Assembly: GCA_907163375.1 (NCBI GenBank)
Contig: CAJQUW010000601.1
Coordinates: 1-64,000, forward strand
Direction: 5' to 3'
From: Prostheceraeus crozeri
Lineage: Eukaryota; Platyhelminthes; Polycladida; Euryleptidae
Length of the DNA stretch: 64,000 bases
Every line of letters begins with the position of its first letter. Positions within the stretch are counted from its first letter, which is position 1. Positions 48,670 to 59,705 of the stretch are shown here, piece by piece. The position numbers and the translations under genes are program-made. The notes beneath the pieces were generated by a model. The model was given only the letters and a program-made list of their open reading frames with translations, did no database searches and was not told the DNA's origin.

Positions 48670-48677
48670 AGGGTATT
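48670..48677 (+). repeat. P-element target site duplication, right
   Basis: agggtatt, identical to the left copy. Confidence 0.95.
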
Positions 48678-49038
48678 AATCTCAAGCTTTGACTTTTAAA
48701 AATCTATTTTCCTTAAAGAGTTTCCATTATTATGTTTCTAGTTTCTTTATTTCTGTATCATTACTTCCCGATATTTTTTAGTCTGTCGTGATTTCATTAG
48801 GTAATATGACCTCTAAAGATATGTGACGTTTCCATAAAAATAGCAGAAGAGTTTTTATAGATTGCAAATGCGGTTACCGACATAGTCTTTACAAAAGAAG
48901 AAATCAAGCCGCTTTCAGAATCATTCATTGATATTCATGTGGTTGACATGCAAATTGCAAAATCAGAGCTTTGGTCAATTTAAAACTATGAAAATTAAAC
49001 TGTCGCTTTTGTCTTCCTTTTAGTTTAATTGCGTTGGT
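48678..49038. other. flank between the P element and a foldback repeat
   Basis: No gene or repeat recognised. Confidence 0.5.
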
Positions 49039-49212
49039 TGTACTGTAATACTTATAATTTGTATCACCTGATCATGACCATATGATCTGACTCAGTTGAC
49101 ATAGTGGAAGATTTCATTTCATTCAATTTTTGTTCACTGGCATGTCTCCCATTATGTCAACTGAGTCAGATCATATGAATGTGATTAGGCGACATAGATT
49201 ATAAGTAGTACA
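49039..49212. repeat. MITE-like inverted repeat
   Basis: Outer arms tgtact...acttataat-(t/c) and their complement at the right edge flank an exact 25-bp inner pair (49079-49103 with 49153-49177, containing atgatctgactcagttgac). The loop is about 49 bases. It has no coding capacity, and no target duplication was identified. Confidence 0.65.
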
Positions 49213-49545
49213 GTCAAAGCAGCTTTTACTCTCAATTAAAACTTAATCAATCAATTAATCATGAAACTCTTACCAACTTCTACGAGGTGCTGTGATAAGG
49301 CAAAAAAATTTCATGATGCTATAAAAGTAGGCTATTATTATTTTTATATGTTATTTTTTGTTAATGTGAATTAGAGTTATAATAGCTGTGAATTAAGCGA
49401 TAATTCAGACGAACTTTATTTACATTTCCATAACATTCGGGGAAATTCATAGCATAAACACCCCACGCTCACTATGTCAATGACAGTAGTATGCATCTCA
49501 ATCTAAGAACAATCATGACTGCGGTCTCATAATAAACGGTGTTTT

Positions 49546-49550
49546 AAAAT
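49546..49550 (+). repeat. LTR-element target duplication, left
   Basis: aaaat, repeated at 53132-53136. A 5-bp duplication is usual for Ty3 integrases. Confidence 0.85.
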
Positions 49551-49771
49551 TGTTATGTATGATGTCTATGCGCGTGTGCATCCTATTCAGCAGTAGTTAT
49601 CTAAAGACTCACGATTCTATGTAAATGTGTTATCACATAGTAATCGTATTTCTATGCTCTTTTCAATTAGCTTGAATTCATATTTATGTATCCTTGATTT
49701 CATTATAATCATTTGCTGCTCAAAGATAAGTCGTTCTACGCACGCCGATCAATCCCATCGAATATCTAACA
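49551..49771 (+). repeat. left LTR
   Basis: 221 bp, beginning tgttatgtatgatgtctatg and ending ctaaca. Identical to the right LTR at 219 of 221 positions. Confidence 0.95.
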
Positions 49772-49787
49772 TGGCGACGAGGATGGG
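49772..49787 (+). other. putative primer-binding site
   Basis: tggcgacgaggatggg lies directly after the LTR, at the place and with the TGG start expected of a tRNA 3'-end complement. The tRNA was not identified. Confidence 0.6.
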
Positions 49788-49882
49788 ATGCGAGATAATG
49801 TATCTGCAGCGAGCATGGTTTCTCCTTTTTTGTATTTTATATCATAACGATTGGCTGTGAGAATCAGAGCCCAACGTTGGAG

Positions 49883-51193
49883 TCAGGCGGATATTCTCTC
49901 CGAAATGTTCTTTGAATCAAATATGTATTGAAGTGGTCTATGGTCAGAGATTATTGTAGAATGCCTACCAGCTAAGAAACGATGAAAATATTTTACTGCT
50001 TCTACGATTGCAAGGGCTTCTCGTTCAATATTCGCATAGTTCGATTCTGCTGGTGTAACGACACGACTTCCTAACCATATCACCTCCCTCTGAAATGGAT
50101 CATGTGATAATACATAACCGATTCCGTGTTTTGAAGCATCGCATGTTAGGTACAAAGGCTTCTTCATATCGTATGTTACTATAGCATTGTCCCGAATTAT
50201 CAATTTCAATTGTTGTAAGCAGTTAGAATGATGAGCAGACCAAACCCAATGTGCGGATTTTTTTAATAATGAATATAAAGGTTTAGCTAAGATGGAGAAG
50301 TTCTTGCAAAATAAACCGTAATGTCGTAATGTACACAATATACTTCTTAATTGATCTTTGTTAACCGGGTCCTTCATATTAATCCATTCGTTTACTCGCT
50401 CGGGATTAGGGAGGAGTTTTCCATCTGAAATTAAGAACCCCAAAAACTTCACTTGTGTCCTACATACACGTATTTGGCTTTTATCTTCATTTAGTTTAAA
50501 TCCGTGCTTATCTAGAATTTCTTTAAGTTTTGATAACGTTTGTTGATGTTCTTCGTTGGTCTGAGTACCGATAATAATGTCGTCCTGATATGAGGCTACT
50601 CCGGGAATATCTTTTAGTATCTGATCCATAACTTCTTGGAAAATGAATGGAGCTGCTGAAATGCCAAACTGAAGCTTCTTATAAGCAAAATGACCCAAAT
50701 GCGTTGAAATACAAGTTAGTTTCTGACTTTCATCGGATAACTGCACTTGAAGGTACGCATCTTTTAAATCTAAAACAGAATACAATCTCGTATTAGAAAG
50801 TCTTTGGAGAATTTCTTCTAATCGTGGAATTTGATATCGATCTGCGTCAATCAATTTATTCAAAATCACGGAATAATCACCATAAATTCTAATAGGATTT
50901 TTAGAACCTTTTTGCTTTAATACAGGAACGATTGGAGCTGAAATATGAGGATTTGAAACGGGATATATGATATCATTATTTAGCAACCTTCGGATTTCTG
51001 TCTCTACCATAACTTTCATTGAAAACGGAAGAGATCTTGCTGGATATTTCATACCATCGAATGAACAGTTAGATTTGAGGCGGAATGATGTAATGAATTT
51101 ATGTTGATTATCATGTATTTCATATTGTAATGGACAGATTGTGGACTGATTTTCAGCAAAATTGATCAGTTTCAATTCTTGTATGAAGTTCAT
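49883..51193 (-). pseudogene. reverse transcriptase-RNase H part of the LTR element
   Basis: Open for 436 codons on the minus strand. It contains an RT with fingers and palm motifs (SVLDLKDAYLQVQL, LQFGISAAPFIFQEVM) and the YQDD active-site box, then the connection region KFLGFLISDGKL. RNase H follows, with YLTCDASKHGIGYVLS, NIEREALAIVEAVK and ISDHRPLQYIF. This is the Ty3 order. It is a part of a broken element. Confidence 0.95.
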
Positions 51194-51207
51194 GCCTAGA
51201 ACTGACT

Positions 51208-51780
51208 TTAAAGAATATTTACATTATGAATGCAGCCGAAAGCTGATGAATTTATTTGTACGGACCTCACGGAAGCACGAATTATGCCGATAACTGAGAC
51301 TTTGGTATTTGAATAGAATATGAGGTTTTGATTAATCTCTGTATCAATATGTATACCGGTTTGTTTAGCAAGACATTCTGATAATGCAGTAATTTCAGAT
51401 CCAGTGTCAATTAACATATCGATTACAGTTTCACCAATTTCAATAGGAGTTGTACGCAACTTTGCTCGGCCATTAGAAGTTCGTTTGTCAATTGAAGTTG
51501 ATATGGTTGTTATTTCTGGCAAGTCATCTGAAGTTAATTCTTGATGGATATTCGTTATTCTACCGGATTTGGGTGCTGAAACTGATTTGCATACACGTGG
51601 TAAATGTCCAACTCGGAAACAAAGATTACATTTATTATTACGATAATAGCACTTGTCTCTGTGATGATTTGATTTCCCACAACATGGAAACGATCCGCAA
51701 ATCAGTTCGGTAAATCTGAATCGTATCAATTCATTGGAAGAATTCAGTGATTCGAAAAGTCTTATGGAAAGAATCTCCAA
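51208..51780 (-). pseudogene. zinc-knuckle and protease part of the LTR element
   Basis: Cys-His knuckles typical of Gag (CNLCFRVGHLPRVC fits C-x2-C-x4-H-x4-C) are followed by an aspartic protease motif, DMLIDTGSEITALSE. It sits next to the reverse transcriptase on the same strand, the usual neighbour order in Ty3 elements. Gag upstream of the knuckles is not recognised. Confidence 0.88.
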
Positions 51781-52891
51781 AACTCCAGATCCTATTTTAA
51801 AACTGTTGAAGCGCTATATCGTCGATGGATGGCCAAGTTATATGCATTACAAATTGCGACCATACGCGAAATCAAAACCAGAATATTCAGTGCAAAATGG
51901 TATTATTTACAAAGGAGTACGAATTGTTCCTCCGACTTCACTCAGAAAATACATCTTGAGTATTTTGCATAATGATCATCCTGGAATAGTAAGAATGATC
52001 AGGTTAAGCAGACAATACTTCTGGTGGCCATCAATCAATGGTGATATAAATTCTTGTGTGAATCGATGTCCGGAATGTCAAAAGCATCAACGTAGACAGC
52101 CGAATGCAAACTTATCTTCATGGCCCCAAACCACGGAATTTCTAGAAAGAGTTCATATTGATGTAGCGATGTACAAGAGTACTTACTTTCTTGTCATCGT
52201 TGATGCCTTTACTCGTTGGATAGACGTTCACATACTCAAAGATTTGTCCACAAATAGTTCCATGCAAGCCTTAAGAAATACTTTCAAATACGTTGGACTT
52301 CCGAAAAGTTTGGTCTCGGACAATGGAACTAACTTCACATCAAAAGCATTTGAATCATTTTTGAGAGACAATTTCATCACTCATGTAAAGAGTCCTCCTG
52401 GACATCATCAGTCAAATGGTCTCGTTGAGCGATATATTCAAGATCTCAAGTTCTATTTTAACAAGATGAATGAAAAACAAAATCTTCAGAAAGCGATCAT
52501 TGCATACTGTTTAAATCACAATACGATACCAGATGCGCATGGAGCAATACCTAGCTCATTCATTTTCTATAAAAGCGTACGAACTAAACTGTCAGCAAAT
52601 TGCACCGAAAATGCACCAGTGCAGATTCCAAAACCAATACATCTTCAGGTTGAGCATAAAGCAGAATTGCAACCTTCAGAACTAACATCAAAGGTCGGCA
52701 CTAACACCTCAATCGATAGCCAAGGTCGTTTGATTCACGATTCGCAGTTTTTTCAAAGACCACCACAGTTAGAAGCTGAACTAAGACCAGGGTGTGTCAA
52801 AGACGAACAACCGCAGGTGGAAGAGCCTCCTCTTCGTCGCAGTGCAAGACTACGCAAGAAACCTGACAGGTTGACATACGCTCGCCTATAG
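51734..52891 (+). pseudogene. integrase part of the LTR element
   Basis: Open for 385 codons on the plus strand. A zinc-binding HHCC region (LHNDHPGIVRM, then CPECQKHQ) is followed by the DDE core, with VHIDVAMY, VSDNGTNFTS and SNGLVERYIQDL. A basic tail, RRSARLRKKPDR, ends just before the right LTR. It lies on the opposite strand from the reverse transcriptase of the same element. Confidence 0.95.
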
Positions 52892-52900
52892 TACTTGGCG

Positions 52901-52910
52901 AATGTGGGGG
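52901..52910 (+). other. putative polypurine tract
   Basis: aatgtggggg immediately precedes the right LTR, where plus-strand priming is expected. Confidence 0.55.
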
Positions 52911-53131
52911 TGTTATGTATGATGTCTATGCGCGTGTGCATCCTATTCAGCAGCAGTTATCTAAAGACTCACGATTCTATGTAAATGTGTTATCACATAG
53001 TAATCGTATTTCTATGCTCTTTTCAATTAGCTTGAATTCATATTTATGTATCCTTGATTTCATTATAATCATTTGCTGCTCAAAGATAAGTCGTTCTACG
53101 CACGCCGATCAATCCCATCGAATATCTAGCA
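52911..53131 (+). repeat. right LTR
   Basis: 221 bp, beginning tgttatgtatgatgtctatg and ending ctagca. It matches the left LTR at 219 of 221 positions. Confidence 0.95.
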
Positions 53132-53136
53132 AAAAT
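53132..53136 (+). repeat. LTR-element target duplication, right
   Basis: aaaat, matching 49546-49550. Confidence 0.85.
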
Positions 53137-56100
53137 CATTTAAAGCGATGTTTTATAACTGAAGCTTTCAATCAAGGCGAAGACAAATTGGATGCAAAGT
53201 GTTGGTCAATCAGTATTCGATGCATGGATTGCCAGAAAAGAGGCGGATGCGAATGCCTAGAATAGGCATGCTATCAATGAGAGAAATAAGTAATATGTCA
53301 TGAACATGCAACATGTAGTAACCTTCGAATTGAATGTCATCGACTTTGGAGCTTATTTATTTTACAGTTCGAAACAAAGTTTGAGGCCGTTGATTGATTT
53401 GGGAGGTTAATCAAGTGAAGAAAATGATGGAAAAGATGAAAAAACGTGAAAGTCATCAGTAATAGGCGATTCATAGCTAAGGCGATTTGCCATTAACGTG
53501 TTTAAAGTGATATTCAATGGTTGCCCGTCGAAATTTCAATTACTTGCTAATTGCAAATTTTAAATTTACCCGGTCATGCCTGCAACTTCGAATAGGGAGG
53601 TGTGTCGATGTTGAGAGCTATGAACTAGGCCTGCTGATGATTCTTGATATTGGATGAAATGGCAGCTGTTCAGGTCTGTTCCCATTTTTCACCTGACGAT
53701 GCAACTCAACATTAACTTATTCTATTTACAAAATCATCATCTTTTTTATGTTTTTCAAACATTTACAGAAACGTGTCTTCCAAACCCTTCACCTGGCTAC
53801 CTCACTGGCCGAGACTGTGGAACTGAAGACGAAATTCGTCGACTTTTCAATGCAAATTAATGTAGAATATTCATTTCTGTTCAATCCATTTATTTCACAA
53901 CCCAAAGAATCATTTCGACCAGGCTATCAGTTGAACTTTCCTGATTTCAGTTCAACAAGATTTGAACATAAAACATCGAAAACAGAACAAGCGGATGGCC
54001 GTTCGTTTTCAACCCTGATGCCATAAAAGCATCGGCCGAATATCAACGTCCTTTCACAGACTTCGAAATATTAATTAATGGCATGAGGGAAGAGCATAAA
54101 GCGGACGCTGTTAATTCGCTATTCGAAGTCGCCACCTCGTTTACGAGTCCCATGAGTCATACCTCTTACGTCGAACCATCGAACCAGAATAATTCGGAAC
54201 GCTTCATTAAACTTGAGCTGATAGAAATTCAACACATCAGCGTGCGACAGGCATCTTCCAAACATTATGCAATCACTAAATTGCCTAACTTCAGCCAGCC
54301 GTCATTCAAACTCACCAACCTAATTAACAGTTTATCTCAGCCTCAGTCGTCTCGGCTGTCAAGACGTTTCTTTGTCAATTCAAGTTATTTCGTAGTTTGA
54401 TGTTCCCAATGGTCATCTGGTCCGATCGATCATTCAACAATTAATGATCCATCATTGCCCAGTGTGACCTACCCTAATGAATAAGACGAAGGTATTGGCA
54501 TTTCTGTTGAAGAAAAGTTGTTAACGAAAGGATCCGTCTGTGCGCAAACATGTGAGTGAAAATATAAAATGAAACTGAAGACAGACACCGTATAATGGAC
54601 GAGTTTCTGTGAGATTTCTTTCTGACAGCCGCAGAGGTGAAGTTTTGAATACAAATTAGATATCAATGATCCACAGAGGGAAAAGAAAAGTGGCTGTTAA
54701 TCAGCAAGGGAATCTTTCGCTTTTACTTCTTCGATGTTGGCCGAATATTAACAGAATTTGACGTAATAGGCTAATGATAATGCTTTACTTGAATTTTTTC
54801 ACATAGTATTATTTCTAAAACAATCCGTGAGACGGTCTGAATGCTGACGCGTAGGCAATAATCAAAAATATTCGCCAGATTTTGAACATATCTTCAGCAT
54901 GAGCATGACAGCATCTTCATATCAAAGCATGTCAAATGCAAAAGATAGTAGATTACATTATTTACTAAGATAAGCTCTTATAATATAGAATGAATTGACC
55001 ATAATTGTAATAATGCAGCAAAATATCAAATTCGTCTAAATTCACACATTTCGGCGCACCGACCCGAGAACCGTTGCAAACAGAATAACCGGTGTACTAC
55101 CATGTTTTAAATAACATGAACAATAGGGACATAATAAAGTAAAGTAATGCCTCCATTAACATGATTGGTGTAGATGCTTGCAAAAACAAGTCAATCTTGA
55201 GCCAAGAATGACAGTTAGATACATACAAAGTGTTAAAAGATTTGCATAATTAGTCAGCATTCAAGTCTATTAAACTTGTTGCGTTACATACACTGTGCAC
55301 TGCACACCATATATGAAGTGAATATTCGCTAAACTAATAGAATAACAGATATACAATGTACAAAATTGATTTCATTGCTTTCACACTTTAACACGACTTT
55401 AGTTGCAAATTCCTGTCTAAATATAAATCAGCGATATCTACTAGAATGGCTGAATCACGGTGCATCACCAAGAACATGCCACTCATCATGAATAGGCGTC
55501 ATGAACTGATATGAGGAGATGCCCACTCGACCTTAGTCATATTTAAGCGTAGTGCCTGACCTGTGCCATTCGCCCTTGATACTGTCATGAGAGACGAAAC
55601 GCGTCGAGTAGCGCTATTTTACTAAGAATAAAGAATCGTCATAAAAGAGGGAGAGATTGCTTTTTGTTTTCGGAGTGAACTTTTACATTTTGAATAGAAA
55701 ACAGCAAAGATTATTACTGCTTTTATGTTATCTGTTGATTTAAATTTTGATTCCATGAATCTTCATTATGTGACGCTGTCATATTTCATATTTTACTGAA
55801 ATATTTTTATAAGATCATATGTTTTATAAAAACAATTTATATCATATCTTCATATTTTATCTTATGATGTCCCATTTTCTGTGAGGATAGATGATTATTT
55901 TCGCTGCTTCTAGCGGCTTGTAGATTACGCTGCAGCTTCTATGTAATGTAGAAGATGATGTCTCTCAATCGTGATTGACATCTCGCACGTGGATTTCAAA
56001 GAGCGACAAATTTCAGAATTGGCATTTTTAACGATGAATGCTAAATGCTAAACTTTCTTTTTTTCATATGCAGCACACTGCCATTTCCTTTGTTTGTCTC

Positions 56101-57263
56101 TAGAGGACCATCTACATTGTGCATGTAAAATAACTCTTCGCATTTTGTCTCGTCTAGAAAATATAGAGATGTTTCTTGCCTTGTCAACATTATCTTTACC
56201 TTTGACTGAAAGTGAAACCTAAAATGTTTCTTTGCGAATCATGTGTGAAATTCATTGATGAATTTGAGCCAATTGACATGAAATGTCAAAATGCATGCAT
56301 ATCGCACATATTATCGTGGTGTATTGAAATCATTGTAGAAATGTCAGTTTCATGCAAGCCTGGAGGCACTTAGAACAATTCATAAGTCAGTTGAATTTCA
56401 ATAATGCAGATTGGAAGGCTAGGCTACATTTGATGTAATAAATTCCTCATGAATGCGACAATTTACTTTCCAGTTCAAAATTCGAATAGAACCTGTTGTT
56501 TTGAATAATTTCTGAAATATCATGGGGATTATACATTACACTTTGAGCAATCTTTTCTTAGCTAATTGGCTCATTTTGCTTAATATCATTGCTACAGCCT
56601 CCATTATCTGCCAAAAGTCAGAAATAATTTGGGTCAATCAATCGGTCAATTTTCTATTGTCTCACAATAAAGGGCGGTGAACACATTACATAACGAAGAA
56701 AATAAAAAGCTACATTAGAATATAAAAAAGTCACAATTTATGAGAGTCACGGACAATACTGTTCATAAGAAGAAGCGCATCTTGCAGTTTTAGATTTTGG
56801 TTTTTAAAGCAGCATGTGTTTTTCGAAGAGACACGGTGGCGAGGGAGAAAAAAATGACGAAATGTATGAGTCACATTTTCTAATACTTGTCTAACATCAT
56901 ATCACAAATTTTATCTCCAGCCAAAAAGAGAGAAATATTGTCTTTCCAACTTATTTTTACGACAAAGCTTGTATTCATCCTGATAGAAAGCTTCATCCTT
57001 ATCTTTTTAGCTGGTGCCCTATACATCAATGTATAGATAAAGCATTGTACTCGTACATCAACGTAGTCAGATGATTTGCTGTGATGTGATTGGTTTCGCA
57101 ATCTTTTTTCGATTCTCTGATGATGGAGTCAATGTTCTCTGTAGATTTGCCTTTGACATCGACCTAATGGGGTCTACCTTTGACTGATAACCAATGTGCT
57201 CATATTACTTTTCTAAAATAAAATTTTGATGTTATGTTTCCTTAAGGTTTCATTACAGCATAT
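53137..57263. other. region without a secure gene
   Basis: At 55575-55605 (plus strand) a CTTGATAC box, a small hairpin and GACGAAACGCGTC resemble the hammerhead-like cassettes elsewhere in the window. A possible short exon at 53766-53860 is listed separately. Nothing else was recognised. Confidence 0.45.
53766..53860 (+). other. possible short terminal exon, unrecognised
   Basis: After a pyrimidine-rich tract ending tttacag, one frame reads TCLPNPSPGYLTGRDCG and then TEDEIRRLFNAN before a TAA. It has balanced codon use and two Cys residues. The splice acceptor is good, but a second frame is open for longer over the same bases, and no homologous family was recognised. It could equally be chance. 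Confidence 0.15.
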
Positions 57264-57542
57264 TTGAAGTTGAAGCCGTGGACACTGCTTTGTATCGGTA
57301 ATCAAATTTATGTTCTGTTGACTATTACTATGCTTTCTTTGTACTGTTATCTAATTGTGGAAAACATTTCAAAGCGATATGGAATCATGTATCGGAACTT
57401 AATAAACTATCGAGACTTGAATGATGAAATGAAACTTCCACAACTAATAAATAGCAATCATACAGTTATTTGTAGATTTCTGAATGAGCTTGTGAATATA
57501 GATATCCCTAATGACCCACAGAACCAAGAACAGCAAATCTAG
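57264..57542 (+). other. possible exon with one membrane segment, unrecognised
   Basis: A 92-codon open frame is preceded by a plausible splice acceptor (ccttaaggtttcattacag, ending at 57259). Residues 8-32 are strongly hydrophobic (IYVLLTITMLSLYCYLIV), followed by a polar tail rich in Asn and ending NDPQNQEQQI. It has no ATG at its start and no recognised domain. Frames of this length occur by chance at this composition, so it is only a candidate. Confidence 0.18.
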
Positions 57543-58960
57543 TTTCAAAGCACAATGTATTGCATGCGTACAGAATTAGACAGGTCGTCTCTTCCTCTAC
57601 TTGACTAGAAAGGAAGCTTTGGAGCATGTAGCGCTAATGAAATGACACAATCTGCTGACATATTACCATAGCAATCGAACAATAACCAGTTAGTTCAACA
57701 TTGAACACGCCAAATTGTGTGAAGTTTCAGTGACTGCTATCAACCGGATCGCACAGCAGAGATACAAACGATGTCAAGTTCTACTGAGACGTTTTTGAAC
57801 GTTTTTTCGTGCGCTTGCTAACTTTTTGATAATGACCGGGAGGTACAACATAATCGAAAAAACTTCTACGCAATGATCTGAATTCTTCGATTCTAAAGGA
57901 ATTGTGTCAATCGGAGCATTTTGAAGGAATTCACAGCAATCCGAAAGCGACACGCGACTATTTTTCCTATCTCTGTAAGGTATTGAAAATTTCTTTTTGC
58001 CCACTTAGTAAGTTCCTGCAAGTGCTGTCGTTTTGAATCAGTTTGCACTTCTAGCAAAGTGACAAGCTTAAACAATCTAATTGTGTGTTCAAAGCACAAT
58101 TAATTGCATGCAATCAACTTAAATATATACTGAACAAATCATGAAAACATGTAATTGAATAAACCAATTATCTGACCCATAACCATGAAGAACAATAAAC
58201 TTAAGTAGACCAATCCAACATCAGTAGTAAGTAAGGGCATCAAAGTTATACTCAAAAGGTAAAAAATAAAACTTATTGGCTATTCATTGCAATTTCTACA
58301 ACTTGCAATTTCTAAATGAGAAGTAAAACATTATTCAATGACAACGTTTTTGTCGCCATCATTTATAACATTATTTGATTAGATAAATGAGCATTCAGTG
58401 TTCACATTTAATCGTTTTAAGATCTCAAGCTGATACAGACATTTCTTAAGGTATATATATTCGCTGTTGCAGTTCCAGGACATCTATCGATGACGGCGAT
58501 TACCACTCTATCAGAACAACAACAGCAACGAGATCGTTCACCGCTGCGTTGAATTCACTATTCAGTTCATGAAATATATCCGCCTAACAGAATATAAGTA
58601 GGGCAGAGACAAGACAATTTTGCAAGTAGTATTTCTATTATTGTGTCCGTATTTTGGATCAGGTTTGTACAATGTACATTGTCATTTCAAGATTAGCTGC
58701 TATTCTGATACTTTTACAGGTTTGTTTGCTTATTGATATCACCTTTGCATCCATTAACAAGCTCGTAAAAAAATGCGGTACATTGACGGATGATTTGATA
58801 TTTTGTCTTACAGTACTAATTCTAGTTGTCGCAGAGCATCGACATTTCACTGAGATCTAAGTGTTGCATTCTTCAATCTAGCGGTCAAAAATGCGAAAAT
58901 TTAATCTAGGCTGCTGGACATCACAGGACAACCCAACCTTCATATTGCACTATAAAATAT
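57543..58960. other. region with one short direct repeat
   Basis: ttcaaagcacaat-(g/t)(t/a)-attgcatgc appears at about 57543-57568 and 58088-58113, in the same orientation, 545 bp apart. Overlapping minus-strand frames between the copies (57774-58099) look protein-like but match no known family. The repeat may flank an old insertion. Confidence 0.35.
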
Positions 58961-59019
58961 TGCAAAGTATTACAAAGTCATAATTTATTTTACGATTAGC
59001 ATATAAATCAGAGTGAAAA

Positions 59020-59471
59020 TTTTCCCAACGTTTCGCTCATAATCAATAGAGCATTCTCAAGAGAACAGACTAAAAATTAGCGACTGAATTATATACATGA
59101 ATTGATTCAAAAATTTGAAAATCATACAGTGGATGCTAGGCTTAGGGACTAAAAAATCTTACATTTGCATCGCTAACTTATATGTGAAAACAAGACATCT
59201 AGTAAATTGTGCTACATAGATTTATGAAAAGGAAAGCTAAACTAAATATCAAGCAACCGCGGCTTCACAGAATCCTTCTGTCCATTCAGATGAGGATGAA
59301 GCTTCTGAATGAATAGCATCTCATGGATTCTTGGATCGTCTTTCTTACATTTCTTCAAGATCTTGAAACGATGAATCCTCCATACAAATTGCTTGGTCGC
59401 AGTTGGATTGTAGGCGATACTCACTTGTTACAGAGTGCTGATGCTCCTCTGTTCCAAAGAGTTGAAAAAAT
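59020..59471 (-). mobile_element. Penelope-like element 3' end, minus copy
   Basis: The minus strand encodes the C-terminal end of a Penelope-type GIY-YIG protein: FKILKKCKKDDPRIHEMLF and then IQKLHPHLNGQKDSVKPRL (stop at 59242-59244). This fits the family pattern ...I-x-EALFI-x-KLKP-x-LN-x-Q. Trailer sequence follows, with a hammerhead-like cassette at 59024-59061 (CTTGAGAA, GCTC/GAGC stem, CGAAACGTTGGG). The copy is 5'-truncated and stands head to head with a second copy at 59472-59705. Confidence 0.75.
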
Positions 59472-59705
59472 TTCATCCTCATCTGAATGGACAGAAGATT
59501 CTGTGAAACCACGGTTGTTTGATAATTAGTTTGGCTTTCCAGCACAATTTACTAGATGTCTTGTTTTCACGTATAAGTTAGCTATGCAAATGTAAGATTT
59601 ACTTTAGTCCTTTTAGCCTGGCTTCCACCCTATGATTTTCAAATTTTTAAATCAATTCATGTATTTGATTCAGTCATTAATTTTTTGTCTGTACTCTTGA
59701 GAATT
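59472..59705 (+). mobile_element. Penelope-like element 3' end, plus copy
   Basis: An inverted, diverged copy of the left arm 59053-59300. Both share gtgaaaacaagacatctag and catttgcatagctaactta-like blocks. The plus strand encodes the final SVKPRLFDN of the GIY-YIG protein (stop at about 59529). It ends at cttgagaa, just before where the hammerhead-like stem would begin. About 170 bp separate the arms. Confidence 0.7.

Larger units (their letters stand above)
49551..53131 (+). mobile_element. Ty3/gypsy LTR retrotransposon, Mag-like, broken, young
   Basis: A 3581-bp element with two 221-bp LTRs (TG...CA) that differ at two positions, and a 5-bp target duplication. Orientation by its ends is plus: a primer-binding-type sequence follows the left LTR and a purine-rich tract precedes the right LTR. 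Recognisable parts are a zinc-knuckle/protease segment and a reverse transcriptase-RNase H segment, both on the minus strand, and an integrase segment on the plus strand. The interior is therefore rearranged relative to the ends. It is shorter than the usual 5 kb or so of this lineage. The integrase wording resembles the Mag lineage (K02A2.6-like). It is broken. The near-identical LTRs point to a recent insertion. Confidence 0.93.

Noticed and set aside
53748-54400. Several overlapping plus-strand frames of 68-105 codons
   Set aside because: No domain recognised and no consistent frame. Only the short segment after a good acceptor was kept, at low confidence.
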